The notes under the pieces: generated by a model
The model's input: only the letters and a program-made list of their open reading frames with translations
Told to the model about the DNA's origin: nothing
The model's database searches: none
Part shown: positions 29,034-41,568 of the stretch, piece after piece
Numbering within the stretch: position 1 is the stretch's first letter
How the letters are laid out: each line of letters starts with the position of its first letter
DNA from: Lonicera japonica
Lineage: Eukaryota > Streptophyta > Magnoliopsida > Dipsacales > Caprifoliaceae
NCBI GenBank assembly: GCA_021464415.1
Contig: CM038468.1
Coordinates: forward strand, 37,374,969-37,438,968
Length of the DNA stretch: 64,000 bases
Reading direction: 5' to 3'
Translations under genes and position numbers: made by a program

Positions 29034-29596
29034 CAGTGACAGAGTCATGATTTTTGTTCAGGTGGGACTAAACGCTAGAATCACAACAAGATTTTTTTTG
29101 CATATACTATAATAAGATCAAAATCAAAATATCATATTCAAATATTTAATATTCAAAATTTAAAAAAAAAATGTATAAGATTATAAAAAAGAAATCTAAC
29201 CTAAAATACCGGAACAAATGAAGAATGAAGATGGAAAGAGGGGCGGAGGCACTGCTGGTTGCTGCTGCACTATGCTTGAAAAAAAAATGGATGTTGTGCT
29301 TGAAAATAAAAATAAAAAAATAGACAGCAGTCGTTTGAAGAAGAAAGAGGAACGGAGGCCTGCTGGACTGCTGCTTTCCTTTTTATCATATAATTTAAAC
29401 CTATATTATGAAATCACACCTTTGAACTTATACATTTATTTACACAAAGCACCATTGCCCAACAACTTACTTCACTTACACAAATGACCCCCTAATTTTC
29501 CTCTTGTCACGTAACAACCCCTATACTTTATAAAAAATTTCAAAAAGTTCAATGGGGCCCATGGCCCCTCTTGGCCCTTGCGTGGCTCTACCCCTG
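29034..29596. mobile_element. Non-autonomous hAT element
   Basis: Ends CAGTGACAGAGTCA (left) and the reverse complement of CAGGGGTAGAGCCA (right), the CAG/CTG terminus type of plant hATs. It is flanked by CGGCCAGC at 29026-29033 and CGGCCAGT at 29597-29604, an 8-bp duplication with one mismatch. The 563-bp interior has no transposase; an 89-codon ORF inside (29218-29487) contains an internal duplication and no domain. Confidence 0.75.
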
Positions 29597-29604
29597 CGGC
29601 CAGT

Positions 29605-30850
29605 TGATTCTAATTAGTTGATTGAATCAATCGGCCACTATTTTTAGATGTTTTCATTTATAATACACATTGTATATTGTAGCTAACTGTGATAAGTTCA
29701 AATTATTATTTAATTAAATATACCGTAATATAACAATAATACAAGTTACGCATGCACGAGTCGAATATGAATGAAACCCAATCAATATTTTCATTATACG
29801 ATTTAAACACAACACAAATTTGACGTAACACAACCCATGCTGCTATATAAGATTTTGTGTAGAAGACACGTAATTAAAGAGGGACAAGATCTGAAATGTT
29901 GCATGCTTGATTGAATTTGATAACGAGACAAGCTTCAGAAGGTATCTAATTAAATTTGATAAAGTCAACGAGCCCACTTACAATTGTCAAAATGGGCCAC
30001 GGGGTTGACCTGTCAGAGAGCTCGATAGGTAACTTGGTGGTATTAGGCTTGCACCAAAAGAAATATATGGTGCCATATGCCTCTAGGGACCCCCAATTGT
30101 CCTCTTGAGTTTGGGTCAATAAATTTTAAATTGTTAAATCTCAATCATCAACCACATTGAATCTTTTTTGGGGTCTAGTTTGCCTTGTTTTGCCATTTCA
30201 TTCATGCACATACACAAAGGGGCACATGGGTGTGGGGCTGAGTTCAATGGTTACTCCATTTTTATTAACTAGCCTTTTATATATATATACACACAAAAAC
30301 TCAAGTCTTAATTTAAGGTCAGAATATAGCACAAATTTAACGAGTGTTTGCAGTGGTTCTTATATATTGTTCTCCAAGAAGGATAGTTGACACTAAGATT
30401 CGAACTTAAGCTTACAAGTGAAATATTCAAATTCTTACCAGCTGTCATGCATTGGCCCGTTTTAATTAGCCAAGAGTGTAATATTTGATTGCCTCTATTT
30501 AAATATTACAAAATATTTTAATTTGCAAAAGAAAAAATGTAGTTCAATATGTTTAACCGGATTTGTACGTAAATAAAAAGAGTATCCATTACTTTTACAT
30601 TGGTTTCAAATTACACTTAATAATTGTGGTGACTTCCAAATTACGGTCATTTATATAAATGAATATTAAACTAAGTAGAAACAATGCCACTCTACTACAA
30701 AGAGCTGACTCCTCTCCTTTAGAACATTTCCATCGGGTAGGGTAAATTGATAAATTTACCCTACCCCTCTTCACATTGGAGAAATTTAGGCGAGTAAAGT
30801 TTGGCTTGTAGGGCAGAGAATGATTAAATTTAATTCCCTTAAATTTTAAC
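29605..30850. other. Intergenic AT-rich DNA with a short palindrome
   Basis: No gene recognised. A near-perfect palindrome, GGGTAGGGTAAATT...AATTTACCCTACCC, lies at about 30736-30769 just before the palindrome array. It may mark one end of the element that carries the array. Confidence 0.45.
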
Positions 30851-31171
30851 CTATACGGGTATTCATCACTCGTACGAACCATACAAGCGTGAAAGACTCG
30901 TATCAAAATTAAAAAAAATCCATGAGTGACCTTTACTCGTATAGCCATTTCTTTTTTTATAAAAATAAAAATAAAAATCCATACAAAAGTGGAAGCCTCG
31001 TATAGTTTTTTTTAATGGCCCCATTACCCCATACAAGTAGGACTCCATCGTATGGTGGGTTTTTCAATTTTTTTTTAAAAGTCACATATGAGTAGGATAG
31101 CTTCGTATAGGGTTTATTATTATTATTATTATTATTTAAAGCCTCATACGAGGGTGGAAGCTTTATATGAG
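30851..31171. repeat. Array of seven imperfect palindromes (CATACgAG...CTCGTATG cores)
   Basis: Seven cores of 26-29 bp, each with an inverted CATACAAG/CTCGTATG-like pair around a GTGGAAG-like centre, start at about 30851, 30879, 30920, 30979, 31029, 31083 and 31143. A/T-rich spacers give spacings of 28-60 bp. Core 4 reads CCATACAAAAGTGGAAGCCT then CGTATAG. Each core could form a small stem-loop. ORFs crossing it are not coding. Confidence 0.8.
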
Positions 31172-32304
31172 TGTTTTCTTTACCCTATGAGATAGAGCCG
31201 GCTAGAGGCCTCCCTTGCTTACTTATTTAATTTTTTTACTTTTCTTTTAGACGAGTTACCGATAGATTTATTAATTTGATTTAATAACAGAAGAAGAGAA
31301 GGACATGAACCCAAGCACCTTGTGTTAATATTCACACATTTAATCACTTGGAATTAAGTTCAGATACTTAATTGTCAATAATTGTTATTTTTATTTATTA
31401 ACCACTGGAATTTTTATATTCGAACCCCTTTTGTTTTTATTTAAATAACTTTCTAGCTAGGGCTCTAGATTGAGAAACAAAAAAAAACAGAAGAAAGTGT
31501 TTGGGGGTTGACTTTGGTTGCTAATATTTCTTATAGAAGGAAAACTAGAGGAAGGAAACAAGATGTCACTTTCCCAAAAGGACATATTTGTATTTGTGTG
31601 TATTCTAGTGATGAAATAAATCAATAATTGTGGATAAATTCTGTGGTTGGAGGCTATTACATTAATGTCCAATGACCATAGTATATTTACCAAAAAAAAT
31701 GAAAAATTTATTTTGGGTTACATTTTACCCTAACCCAATCTAAACTATTTATAAAAGTGACAAAAATTAATATCTACAATTTTGGACTTCCTCATCATGC
31801 CCTTCCACCCCATTGGTACTTCATACATTTGCCCTTCATTTCCATTAACCCCATGCCATTATTTCACCGCCACCTTCAACCATCACACCCACCGGAAAAT
31901 CTAGCACCAAAAAATGCAACACAATCATATTTTTTGCTTTCTCTAAAATACAATTTGAAGGCCACCCCCATTCAAAAAATCCATTGAAATATATATATAT
32001 ATATGGTGATGATGTATTTTTCAATGGATTTTTTGAGTGGTGATGGTGTATCAACCACATATTTTTCTCTCTAAAAGTGTGCCTCTGGGATGATGACCGA
32101 AAGTATATATTTATGTATTATATAATTCTGTCTCTATATATATATAAGGGGCTAAATATGGGTAAGGGTAACCTTTCACCTTTATAAATATGTGTTTTCA
32201 ATTTATAATACTGAAAATTTCGTTCAAAAGACGTGTATGTGGGTGGCATATTACTTTTCCGTCCAATTTTCTAACTGGACATCCACTTTTAGACGAGTAT
32301 GGTA
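31172..32304. other. Intergenic DNA with a short inverted repeat
   Basis: A 25-bp inverted pair (CAAAAAATCCATTGAAA and TTTCAATGGATTTTTTG) separated by (TA)n lies at about 31968-32038, a small hairpin element. Tandem ATT repeats occur at about 31113-31136 just upstream. No gene seen. Confidence 0.5.
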
Positions 32305-32475
32305 TGCAGTTCATGCGGAGCGGGGCGGGTTCGGGTTTTGGAAAATTAATGCGGAGCGGGTTTGGGAAATTTTAAAAAAATCTATCTCGGGTTCGGGGCG
32401 GGTTCGGGGCGGGGTTATTTATGTGCGGGTCGGGTTCGGGTTTTGCCGAACCCGCCCCGTTGCCATTCCTAAATA
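32305..32475. mobile_element. Fragment of a GCGGGTTCGGG-rich non-autonomous element
   Basis: GC-rich island in AT-rich DNA made of repeated CGGGTTCGGG/GGGGCGGG blocks, ending CCGAACCCGCCCCGTTGCCA. Elements with this composition and a GGCAACGGGGCGGG terminus are common in angiosperm genomes. No target duplication was recognised, so boundaries are approximate. ORFs of 61-95 codons through it are not genes. Confidence 0.55.
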
Positions 32476-34142
32476 TTAGGTGTACATCTGGGTAAAAAAA
32501 AATCTTTCAAGGCGAGTGTAAAAAAATAGATAAACTATTGGAGTCAAAAGTGTTCATTACCCCTAGAAGTAAATCTCAAAGCCACCCACCACTTCCATTC
32601 CCACCTACAACTGTCCAAAAATCAACTACTATCCCATATCTTTCTCCCTCGAAAATTGAATCGCAAAACCAGTACCACTTTCACCCCAACTTAAACCCAC
32701 TGGAAAATCCACCACCATCCCATTCTTTCTCTCTTTAAAATTAAAGGCTGATTTAGTTTTGTAAATTTGACTAATTTCGTATAATAGATCATTTTCATGT
32801 AACAGATCATTATTTGTGTATGTAATTTTAGAGTTTAGAAAATCAATTTCATTAAAATTGTGTATGTAATTTTAGAGTATAAAAAGTTCATTTCGAAAAT
32901 ATATATGAGATTCTTTATTCTTATATTGGTTATCGGATTTAGCTTATGCTAATTCGTCTAATGATATTTAGTGCACCGGTTTTGAGCCTTTTTTCAAAGT
33001 GAATTCTAATTCATCTAGTGTTTCAAAAATTAAAATGAAAAATTCCAAAAGGTTTGAATCCTTGATAAGTAAGAACATGTTGTAAATGCTTATGTTATTT
33101 CGAATTATGTCTCGAAGCACACATCACTCATAATTAAACACTAGATCCAATTTTTATTTTATTTTTAAATAAGAATGCAATATCATTAATAATAGGATTC
33201 AAACATTACGACAAACATTAGATCCATTGAGAATATAGAGGTGAACTAAGTTTTTTAATTATGAAATTAGATAATTTCAAGTTCTACTATAAATAACTCA
33301 ATTCAAAAATTTTTAAATTAACTTTAATTTTTATATTTATAAGTGTTCAGTTTTGACAACTAAATCGAAAATAATTATAAGCTAATTTGGGCCCGTTGGG
33401 TAGTCCCATGAATTACGAATTAAACGGTTTATAATTAGGAAATTTGTGATTTTTACATGTATTTGTGTTTGAAAATTGAACAATCGTAAATATGAAATTC
33501 CAAGTGATCATTAACATGTAAAAAATTAAATTAAGTCATTTCAAATAAAAATTTGAAATTGCCTAATTCTAGAATAGAAAATCCCTCCAAGTCTTTAGCT
33601 CTATATTTCGAAGAGAGCTAGACAGCTAGTGTATACGGTTGATATTAATTGACGCACTCGGACAAAATTTTAAATAACATATAGGGATTATGATTATGTT
33701 TTACTCTAAAATATTTTTATTGTTATATATTACTTTGAAAGGATCTCATTTTCCGACATAGAATTTATAGTCTCAACAAGGTTCACCATCAGTACGTAAT
33801 TAATTTGTGCAGTGAATTTGCATAAATAGACATGCCTAAGGCGCAAGTTATTAGTGTATTTAACACTTAATTTGTTCTAAGTTAAGAAATATATTCAAAT
33901 AAAACTTGATTTATTACGAAACATTGGTAAAATAGCATAGTGTTTAATTTTTAGAATAGTGCACATCTCCAATCCTGTAAACAAGAAGTTCGATGTAGCA
34001 ACTTCTATTAAAATATATACAACTATAAATAAACTTGTTTTAACATATAAAATAACTATTGATACTTATTTTTTTAAAACGGTTAGGGGTGTCTCGTTTG
34101 AGTTTTCTTGCACCTTGAATTTATAACCTTCTTACTTCAATT
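32476..34142. other. AT-rich intergenic DNA
   Basis: A 35-bp direct repeat (GTGTATGTAATTTTAGAGT) lies at about 32816-32835 and 32859-32878. Nothing else recognisable and no gene. Confidence 0.5.
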
Positions 34143-34410
34143 AAAAGCACGTCATTCATGTTGAAATTAGATAATTCATAAGACATTACTTGTGGACTGC
34201 TTTCAAAGAATTGTTTACCAAATAGTTTGGTCAAAAGCAAGTTATCCATGTTAAAATTAGGGAATTTATGAAACATTACTAGCGGACTGCTCTGCTCTCA
34301 AAGAGTTGTTTACTAAATAGTTTGGTCAAAAGCAAGTCATCTATGTTAAAATTAGGGAATTCATGAAACATTACTCGCAGATTGATTTTAAAAAGTTGTT
34401 TATCAAAAGA
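34143..34410. repeat. Three-copy tandem repeat, ~90-95 bp unit
   Basis: Units start near 34143, 34233 and 34328. Each contains AAAGCAAGT(T/C)AT, TTAAAATTAGGGAATT, GAAACATTACT and GTTGTTTACCAAATAGTTTGG. Copies two and three are the most similar. No coding content. Confidence 0.85.
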
Positions 34411-35615
34411 TTTGAACATGAAACTTATTATTTCATGAGGTATCAAGTCACATGTCTCGGTCGCTAGACCAACCCAACACTGCTCTATGTGGACCAATCT
34501 TTTTTAATTTTTTTAATCAATTTTGCTTTGGGTCCAGTCGAATTAGGTTTGCAGTCCAATCCTCCAATCCAATTCAAATAAAAGTTAGGATTTAAAATAG
34601 ACCAAGTTCAGTCCAATTAAATGTTTGAATTGGATAACTTGTTAACCCATCCATATTGGGCTTTCTTCTGAAATAGGCCAACTCATGTGATTCGATTGAA
34701 CCCAAACAAATCCTAACTAAAATGTGCAATTTAATTTCAATTTCCATTTTTTAGCAAAATAAATTCAACAAGTGCTCTGCTTTGGTGCATAAGCTTCTGT
34801 ACAATGCCATATATATGTTCAGTGAAAAATATCGCACTTGAGTTGATCTGATTTTCATCAATTTACTAATATCTTTTAAATCACTATTTATTCATCTAAT
34901 TCAAATTAAATAGTTCCGATATTATATCGAATGCTTAATTATCTACATTTTGCACAGTTAATAGCGAAAGGAAATTGCACGCACATTTTGTTTTATCGAC
35001 GTATTTTTAATACGCGGAAAGTTAAATTATTAAGGCTGGCAATGGGCTGGGTTGGCCCAGGTTCGGACTGGGTTATTATCAGTTGTTAATGATCAATAGG
35101 CAGGCCCAAGTCCAAGCCAGCTCATTTTTTGAAAGAACCTAACCCAGCCCATTCATTTGGGGCATATGGGTAGTGATAATGAGTAATGACACGTATCGCT
35201 TTACTTAGTTTTACTCCATCCCATTCAATTGGCGCATATGGCGAATGAATGGACGCATCTTATGTACATATGTATTGAACCAGTATTAAGTATCTAAAAT
35301 AAAAATAAAAATATAGAATGACTTAACGCTTATGCAACGAGAATATGTTTATTCATTTGCTACATATGGACTGAATGAATAGAAATAACGAAACCAAATA
35401 AAACGATGTATTTGATTAACACTACCTTAAAATATACACTGAAAAAGGAAGATAGAGATAAAGGCTTGACCGACATAAAAAGGACGTCAACTTCTTGGGT
35501 GGGCCATGCATTATGGGTTGCAAACAATGAGATAATGCAACATTTTATAAAATCATCATTTTATACGCTTAATTAATTTGCATAGGTTTAACATTGTCTA
35601 AGGTCATTCACATGC
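34411..35615. other. Intergenic DNA with degenerate non-autonomous element ends
   Basis: About 34520-34710 is rich in CCAATCC/AACCCA motifs. About 35034-35160 starts GGCTGGCAATGGGCTGGG, like the termini of common hAT-type MITEs, but the matching end is missing. No gene. Confidence 0.45.
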
Positions 35616-35623
35616 TCGATTGG

Positions 35624-35984
35624 CAGGGACAGATCTATGCGTATGAGAAGGGGGACTATAGTCCAATTTTTAATATATATTTTAAGTGTATGAAATTTTT
35701 ATTGTGGTTCTCCCAAATAATAAATAAAAAAAATAGTAGAGAGAGTCTGTGCATTCTCAGTTATAAGTATTGTTAAATTCAAACTTTGAAGTAAAATGGA
35801 AGATGAATTTCTTATAAATTCTTTGACTATCTTCATTGAAAGGGAAATTGCAAGAAAGGTATGTATTTTGTGGTGCAACTATATATTTTTTCTATTTTGT
35901 AATGCAAACATTTTTTATATTAAGTATGTTACGTTATTGAAAATCGTATGGTCCCTCCCAAAAAAATTTCTGGATCTGCCCCTG
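35624..35984. mobile_element. hAT-type MITE, perfect 8-bp TSD
   Basis: Left end CAGGGACAGATCTA, right end the reverse complement of CAGGGGCAGATCCA. TCGATTGG at 35616-35623 and 35985-35992 is a perfect 8-bp duplication, diagnostic of hAT transposition. At 361 bp it has no transposase. It interrupted a tandem repeat array (next entry), which rejoins cleanly if the element is removed. Confidence 0.9.
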
Positions 35985-36470
35985 TCGATTGGTCTACGAC
36001 TACTAAGTTTTGTGGCCCAGTCTAAGTCTAAGGTCATTCACATGCTCAATTAGTCTACGACTACTAAGTGTTGTGACCTAGTGGTAAGAGAGGTCGTTTT
36101 TCATGCTTAACACTTGTGAGAGGTTATCTAGGAGTTGGTTGTACAGTTATGTAAGAGGTTATCATCTATTTGTCTAATCTACTGTTTTGCGTAAGGGCAT
36201 TCACCTCTACCTGCTGCAATTGGTCTACGACTACTAAGTTTTGTGGCTCTAAGTGGTCATTCACATAATTAGTCTACGACTACTAAGTGTACCTAGTGGT
36301 AGAGGTCTTTTTTTCATGCTTAACACTTGTGAGAGGTTATCTAGGAGTTGCTAGTTGCACAGTTATGTAAGAGGTTATCATCTATTTGGCCCATGAAATT
36401 TGTTGTTTTAGTAGGTTCAACCGAGGGGTAAATCTACTGTTTTGCGTAAGGGCACGCAATGCATATTTGT
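35985..36470. repeat. Two-tier tandem duplication (~230-bp unit with inner repeat)
   Basis: The motif TCTACGACTACTAAGT recurs at about 35993, 36054, 36224 and 36273. The longer block (TTTTCATGCTTAACACTTGT, then GTTATCTAGGAGTTG, AGTTATGTAAGAGGTTATCA, CTACTGTTTTGCGTAAGGGCA) occurs twice, at about 36096-36200 and 36312-36455. A fragment of the same unit (AAGGTCATTCACATGCTC) precedes the hAT insertion at 35599-35617. Confidence 0.8.
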
Positions 36471-39090
36471 AGGGTGCCACCTTTACTTATTTATTTCTTT
36501 TTTTTGTTGTGCGTTCTAGTCGTATCAAGACTGCAAACAAAAATCCTTATCTGCAAAAAACTAATTAGGCGTAGTAAAGTGAAAAAATAAGGGGTCAATC
36601 CAAATCTCGAGGGGAGGAATTGAAAATTATAGAAAAAACTTAAGATTGTCAAATTAAAACCAATTTTGATTTTGGATAGTCTTTTTCTTTTTCTTTTTTT
36701 AAATTAAATAATAACTAATTATCAATTCACAAGAGAAATTAATCAAATATTGAGAGAAATCAAGGGTTAAGAATTCACCATCAATTACTTTAATTTAACT
36801 ATTTACATTACCACATGTATGTACCCAAGATAAAATAAAAATTCTAATTTACTTAAACACTTAGGAGTCACCTATGATATGTAACATGATCTTAATATTC
36901 AAGTAAACTAGTAATTTCAAGATATAGCCTTAAAACCAATTTTTATCTTTTAAATCTTTTGTAAAATTTAATTTTCTTCTTTCATACAAATAATAACATG
37001 GATTAAAGTAAGCTTCCAATGAAATACGCCAAGCAATTCAAGATTTTTGTCAAAAATCCACATGAGCAATTCTATTTAAAAAAAAAAGACAGAAAAATAT
37101 TGGTCAATTGCTAGTTTCCACCCTACTTATCCATTTCCTTATTAAAAAAATTAATCGGTCTTTTGCTAGTTTGCTACTTTAAAAAAAGATTAAATAGTGA
37201 TAACTAATTAACTAAAATTCTAGGATAAGTATAGCAATTTTCCTGAGTTTTTAATTTATTACACACCTACCCCGTATTTTGGACAAGTACAATAGCCTTG
37301 ATAAATTTGGAAATTTCAAACATTTGAGATTTATGGCAATTTCTCTAATTAAGCTTTCAACTTATTGTATATTAACTTAATTGGATGAAATAGATAGGAA
37401 TAGCCTTTTTTAGAACATTTTTCAAAATTTTTGGAATCTTCAAATGAACACTCCAATTCAAATTAAAAAAATTTCCATAATTCAAAAAAAGTTCCAAATA
37501 TGAAAATTTGAAATTTTCGGGATTTTCGGAATCTTCCAATTTTCTAAAATGATATAACTTCGACATAAATCAAAAAATATATGATGAAATTGGGTGTGAA
37601 TTTTTTTTTTGTTTTTACCATATTGCAATAATTGAACACCACAAAATAACGCAAACAAAATGCGATTTTTTTTTTTTTTAGAAGTACAAGTTTAATTCTA
37701 CAAGAAAACACTAGATACTACTTTCTTCCAAACATTAACTTATTAGATATAGTCAGAGTGTATATAAGTGTTACCTTAGCTTGAGATGGATGGAAAGTAT
37801 TCTTAAAAAATACAAGTACAAAACCACAAACACTATACTAATATATGATCTAGTATGCATAGTATACACTAAACAATGTATTTTTGGAAATTCAGAATTT
37901 TGAATATAGTTTCTAATTTCATCTCATTTTCTTCGGAAAAATCAAAAACAAAAAAAATTGGAAATCAGAAACGCTATCTCACAATCAAAATTTTGGAAAA
38001 AGTCGGATCGGATTTCAGAAATTTTGAACACCCCTAACCCTATGTTTATAATTTCCAATATTTGTCCCATTAACAATCATAAATTGAAATTGCATAAAAA
38101 GAGTTTGGGATAAATTTTTGTTATTTGTAATTAAAAGACGATAATTAATCATGAGACATCCCTTTTAGAAAAATAAAAATCGGCACATGAGTGAAGTAAA
38201 AAAATAGTACTTCTTTTATAAATATATTATTAGTACGGGTACAAATAAACAATGACAGTGTTAAAATACCAAAACGAGCCCAGTGGATCCTTGAAATAAT
38301 TTTACTAGAACTCTTGAACCCGTAAACGTTAATTATGAGAGAATATAATTTCAGCACATGAATCTAGGTTTGGTCACAGACTCCAAGTTTTATATGTTTA
38401 GAATTTTAAGATTTGAACTTAAAATTTCTTGATTTGAAGTTTTTGCATTACTTCTAATCACTTTTTAGAACTCTAAACTATAAAATTTCATTTGATAACA
38501 ATGTGAAAAGGGAAAATAAAAACACTTGATTTGGGTAAAAAGTTAAATAAGGTAATATAATATTCTCCATTTCATGCTCATGAGTATATTTCTTACATCC
38601 TTCATAATTTTTTGTAAAAAAATTTTGTTCCTCAACCACCAAATAAAATTTGATCATGAAAAAAGTAACAAAGTAAAAAGACATTTCTCAACTTATTTTC
38701 CAACTTCTCACAAAAATCAAATGTTCTGAATTTTCTTTTCCATGTTGTTATCAAAAGGATCCAAAATGTATATTGTTTAGTTCTTAGACCATTCACTATG
38801 GGTATAGTATAAATTAGGTTAAGTTGAATGAAAAATAAATTTGGGAGAGAAGGGGTGAATGCATGTCATTCGCTCAAGGCAGGGACGGGTAAATTGAGTG
38901 AATGACATTCACCTCCTAATATATATATATATGGGTTGAAGATGCTCCAGAGAGAGAGAGACTGAGGGAGAGAGAAGGGGAAATAAGTGGTTAAGATGGG
39001 TTGAAGATGCACATGTGTGAGTTGTGTTTGTATTCCTTTGTTGCCTTCTTCTTTGATGACCAAATGTGGGGTTGGAACTTGGAAGGGGAC
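36471..39090. other. AT-rich intergenic DNA, no gene recognised
   Basis: Long A/T tracts and repeated GGAATTTCGGAAT-like motifs (about 37420-37545 and 37890-38025) suggest a decayed repeat. 38780-39090 holds a GA-rich stretch and a TA run. All ORFs are under 90 codons with no domain. Confidence 0.5.
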
Positions 39091-39205
39091 TGGCGGGTAA
39101 CATTCACCTGTTTGTGTAGTGGCGAGCAACATTCACCTGCTTGAGCCACTGGCGGGCATCATTAACCCGTTTAAGTAGTGGCGAGTAATATTCACCCGCA
39201 CGACA
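39091..39205. repeat. Four-copy minisatellite, 29-30 bp unit
   Basis: Four consecutive units of the form TGGCGGGTAACATTCACCTG followed by TTTGTGTAG, diverged at a few positions each. A related CATTCACCTCC motif occurs at 38908-38918. Confidence 0.85.
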
Positions 39206-39280
39206 AAAATTTAGTTTATAATTAAATTTGGATATGCTATACCATACATGATATCTTTTTACCAAATTTAACATATCCAT

Positions 39281-39798
39281 AAGGCCTGGAAATTTATAAC
39301 ATGACACGAAATCGACACGAATTTACCGGATTTGGGTGAACCCTTAACGGGTGCGGGTTATAATCGGGTTGACCCATCAAACCCGTTTATTAAAAGAATC
39401 AATTTTGTATACATTTGCGAGACTTTAATAAAACCCGTTTAACCCAGTAAGAATATATACGGGTCGATTTCGGATCGTGTAAACCCGTTTGTAACATGAA
39501 TATATAATTTATATATATATATATAAATTATTGTGTGTGTATATTTTAGTGGTTAATTACTTAATTGAATTATTAACAGGTCAGTAAATGTTATTCGTAT
39601 ACGACCCGAATCAAACCGTTTATCTTAAACAGGTCAAATGAATCGGGTCGTGTCATTTGTTAATTAAACGGGTTGTGTATGAATTTGAATTTTTCACCCG
39701 TTTATTAAATAGTTCGTGTACGGGTGGAAGCACTTTTCACCCGACACGATTTCAACCCGACACGAAACCGACCCGTACACGACCTGTTGCCAGGCCTA
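39281..39798. mobile_element. hAT-type MITE rich in AACCCG/CGGGTT motifs, perfect 8-bp TSD
   Basis: Starts AAGGCCTGGAAA and ends TTGCCAGGCCTA, near-complementary termini. ATATCCAT at 39273-39280 and 39799-39806 is a perfect 8-bp duplication. The 518-bp interior is built of dispersed ACCCGTTT, CGACACGA and GGTCGTGT motifs in both orientations around a central (TA)n. No transposase. Confidence 0.9.
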
Positions 39799-39806
39799 AT
39801 ATCCAT

Positions 39807-41171
39807 GGTGGCTAGAAAATTGTTAAACATGGATTTTTATTCTACCATGGATGGTCGTAGGATATATGAAAACAGACTTGACTCCCTCTATTCGTTGGCG
39901 GTGCTATGTGTGAGTACCCACCTTAAGTATTTAATTAAATGTCTTTATTTTTGGTACTATTTTTTAAAAATATTTATTCTAGTACATTGTAGTATGAAAT
40001 TTTGCCCACCTTGAAAACACTTTGCCCCCTTACTATACACATGTTATGTATTAAACATATATTTAAACCTTTTGCCCTCCCTAATATTTATTTCTAGCTT
40101 CATCACTGCCTCAACTACCCCTTTCATCTAATTTCGTCTAGTGAGATTTAGTTTGAAACTTAAATGGATGAATTATTTTCACCAACCTCGGTGGAAATGA
40201 TCTTTGTAATAAGTAAATCATCTCCACAAAATTTCATAAGGAAATTCAAACTAGAAGCAGGTATAGTAAAATTTTAATACATATGTTTATTTTCGATCAT
40301 TAAAATTTTAAAAGATCATCTCAGCCACTTTTGGTTTAAAAATTTTGATGAAATTTTGTGGAGGTAATCCACTTATTATAAATATCATCTCCATCAAGTT
40401 TCATGAAAAATTCAGTTGTTTAAATCTCAAAATAGACTTCATTAAACGAAATTTGATGGAAGAGTAATGGAAGGAAGCCAAGTCCTATGAAAACTATCTA
40501 GGGGCATTATGGAAAACTGTAATTTTTTATATCAACAAGACAACAAGGAACTGAGTGTAATTTAGCATACCACATTAGAGTTGAGTATTTAAGAATAACT
40601 AATATGTATTAGTTAAGTTGGCTACCACGAGCTAGGGGTCATACACTCTATCTCTTTTACCCCACCCCCGCCCCTATAGTATTGTTGAATAGTGGAACAC
40701 AAGTTACTTTCACACTTTAAGAATTGTTGAACACCGAAACACGTGTTATCCTTGTATTGAAACATCAAATCAATATGTAAATTGCTCATAATAGAATTAC
40801 TCAACGCACTTATTGGTTATGAATCAACTTACACTCTCGTCAAAAAATAAAATCAAAGAAAAAAAGTATTCATGATTAATATTTTTCCACAACCCCCCCT
40901 TTCTCTTGTTATTATTACTATACACATGAGCTTATAGTTTAATAATACATACGCTAAAAAAATTACATGTTTGAACTCTATAAGGCGAGTTTCACTATGT
41001 ATTGAAAAACAAAAATTTTCTCTCTCGGACTCAAGGGCTCTGAGATGTAGGATTTGAATCCGTCAAAGATAGATTCAAATCCTTGTAACACATTGTTAAT
41101 CTTAACATATATATGATTCTAGAAACGTAAATAATACTGTTGGCACGAGTAAAAAAGGACAAATAAGTAAT
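39807..41171. other. AT-rich intergenic DNA
   Basis: No gene. A weak 60-bp tandem similarity (ATTGTTGAATAGTGGAAC and ATTGTTGAACACCGAAAC) lies at about 40680-40760. Confidence 0.5.
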
Positions 41172-41174
41172 AAG

Positions 41175-41565
41175 GGCTTGTTTGGTTGCGCACTACTTTT
41201 TTTTTTTCCCCAAAATTTTAAAAACTCAACTCAAAATCAACTCTACTTTTACACTTCCCAAAATTTATTTCACTATATTTTCTCTCTCTAAATTTTTTTT
41301 TAAAACGCCATAACTTTAAATCCAAAAATCCAAAAATAATAAAAAATATATATTTGAAACCTACTCATCGAGATCTATAAAATAAGATCCATTGTGACAA
41401 TTTTTTGAAATTTTTTATGCGTTTTTTTCATTGGTTAAAAAAAAGTCAAACAAAACCAAATTCACTTTTCAACATAAAAACTCTAACTCAAAACATTCAA
41501 CCAAATACCAAACTTTTAAAAACTTATCTAGAAAACTCGTCTAGAAACATTAACCAAACACCACC
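41175..41565. mobile_element. PIF/Harbinger (Tourist-like) MITE
   Basis: Left end GGGCTTGTTTGGTT, right end the reverse complement of GGTGGTGTTTGGTT, flanked by TAA at 41172-41174 and 41566-41568. A 3-bp TAA duplication with this terminus type is characteristic of Tourist-like MITEs. The 391-bp interior is A-rich and non-coding. Confidence 0.7.
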
Positions 41566-41568
41566 TAA

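Noticed and set aside
30595..31048. 117- and 60-codon minus-strand ORFs
   Set aside because: They cross the palindrome array and its A/T spacers and have no domain.
32190..32479. Gly/Arg-rich ORFs of 61-95 codons
   Set aside because: Produced by the CGGGTTCGGG-rich repeat fragment.
34143..36470. CRISPR-like or other regularly interspaced arrays
   Set aside because: Repeats are diverged tandem duplications with no unique spacers of constant length; this is plant nuclear DNA.
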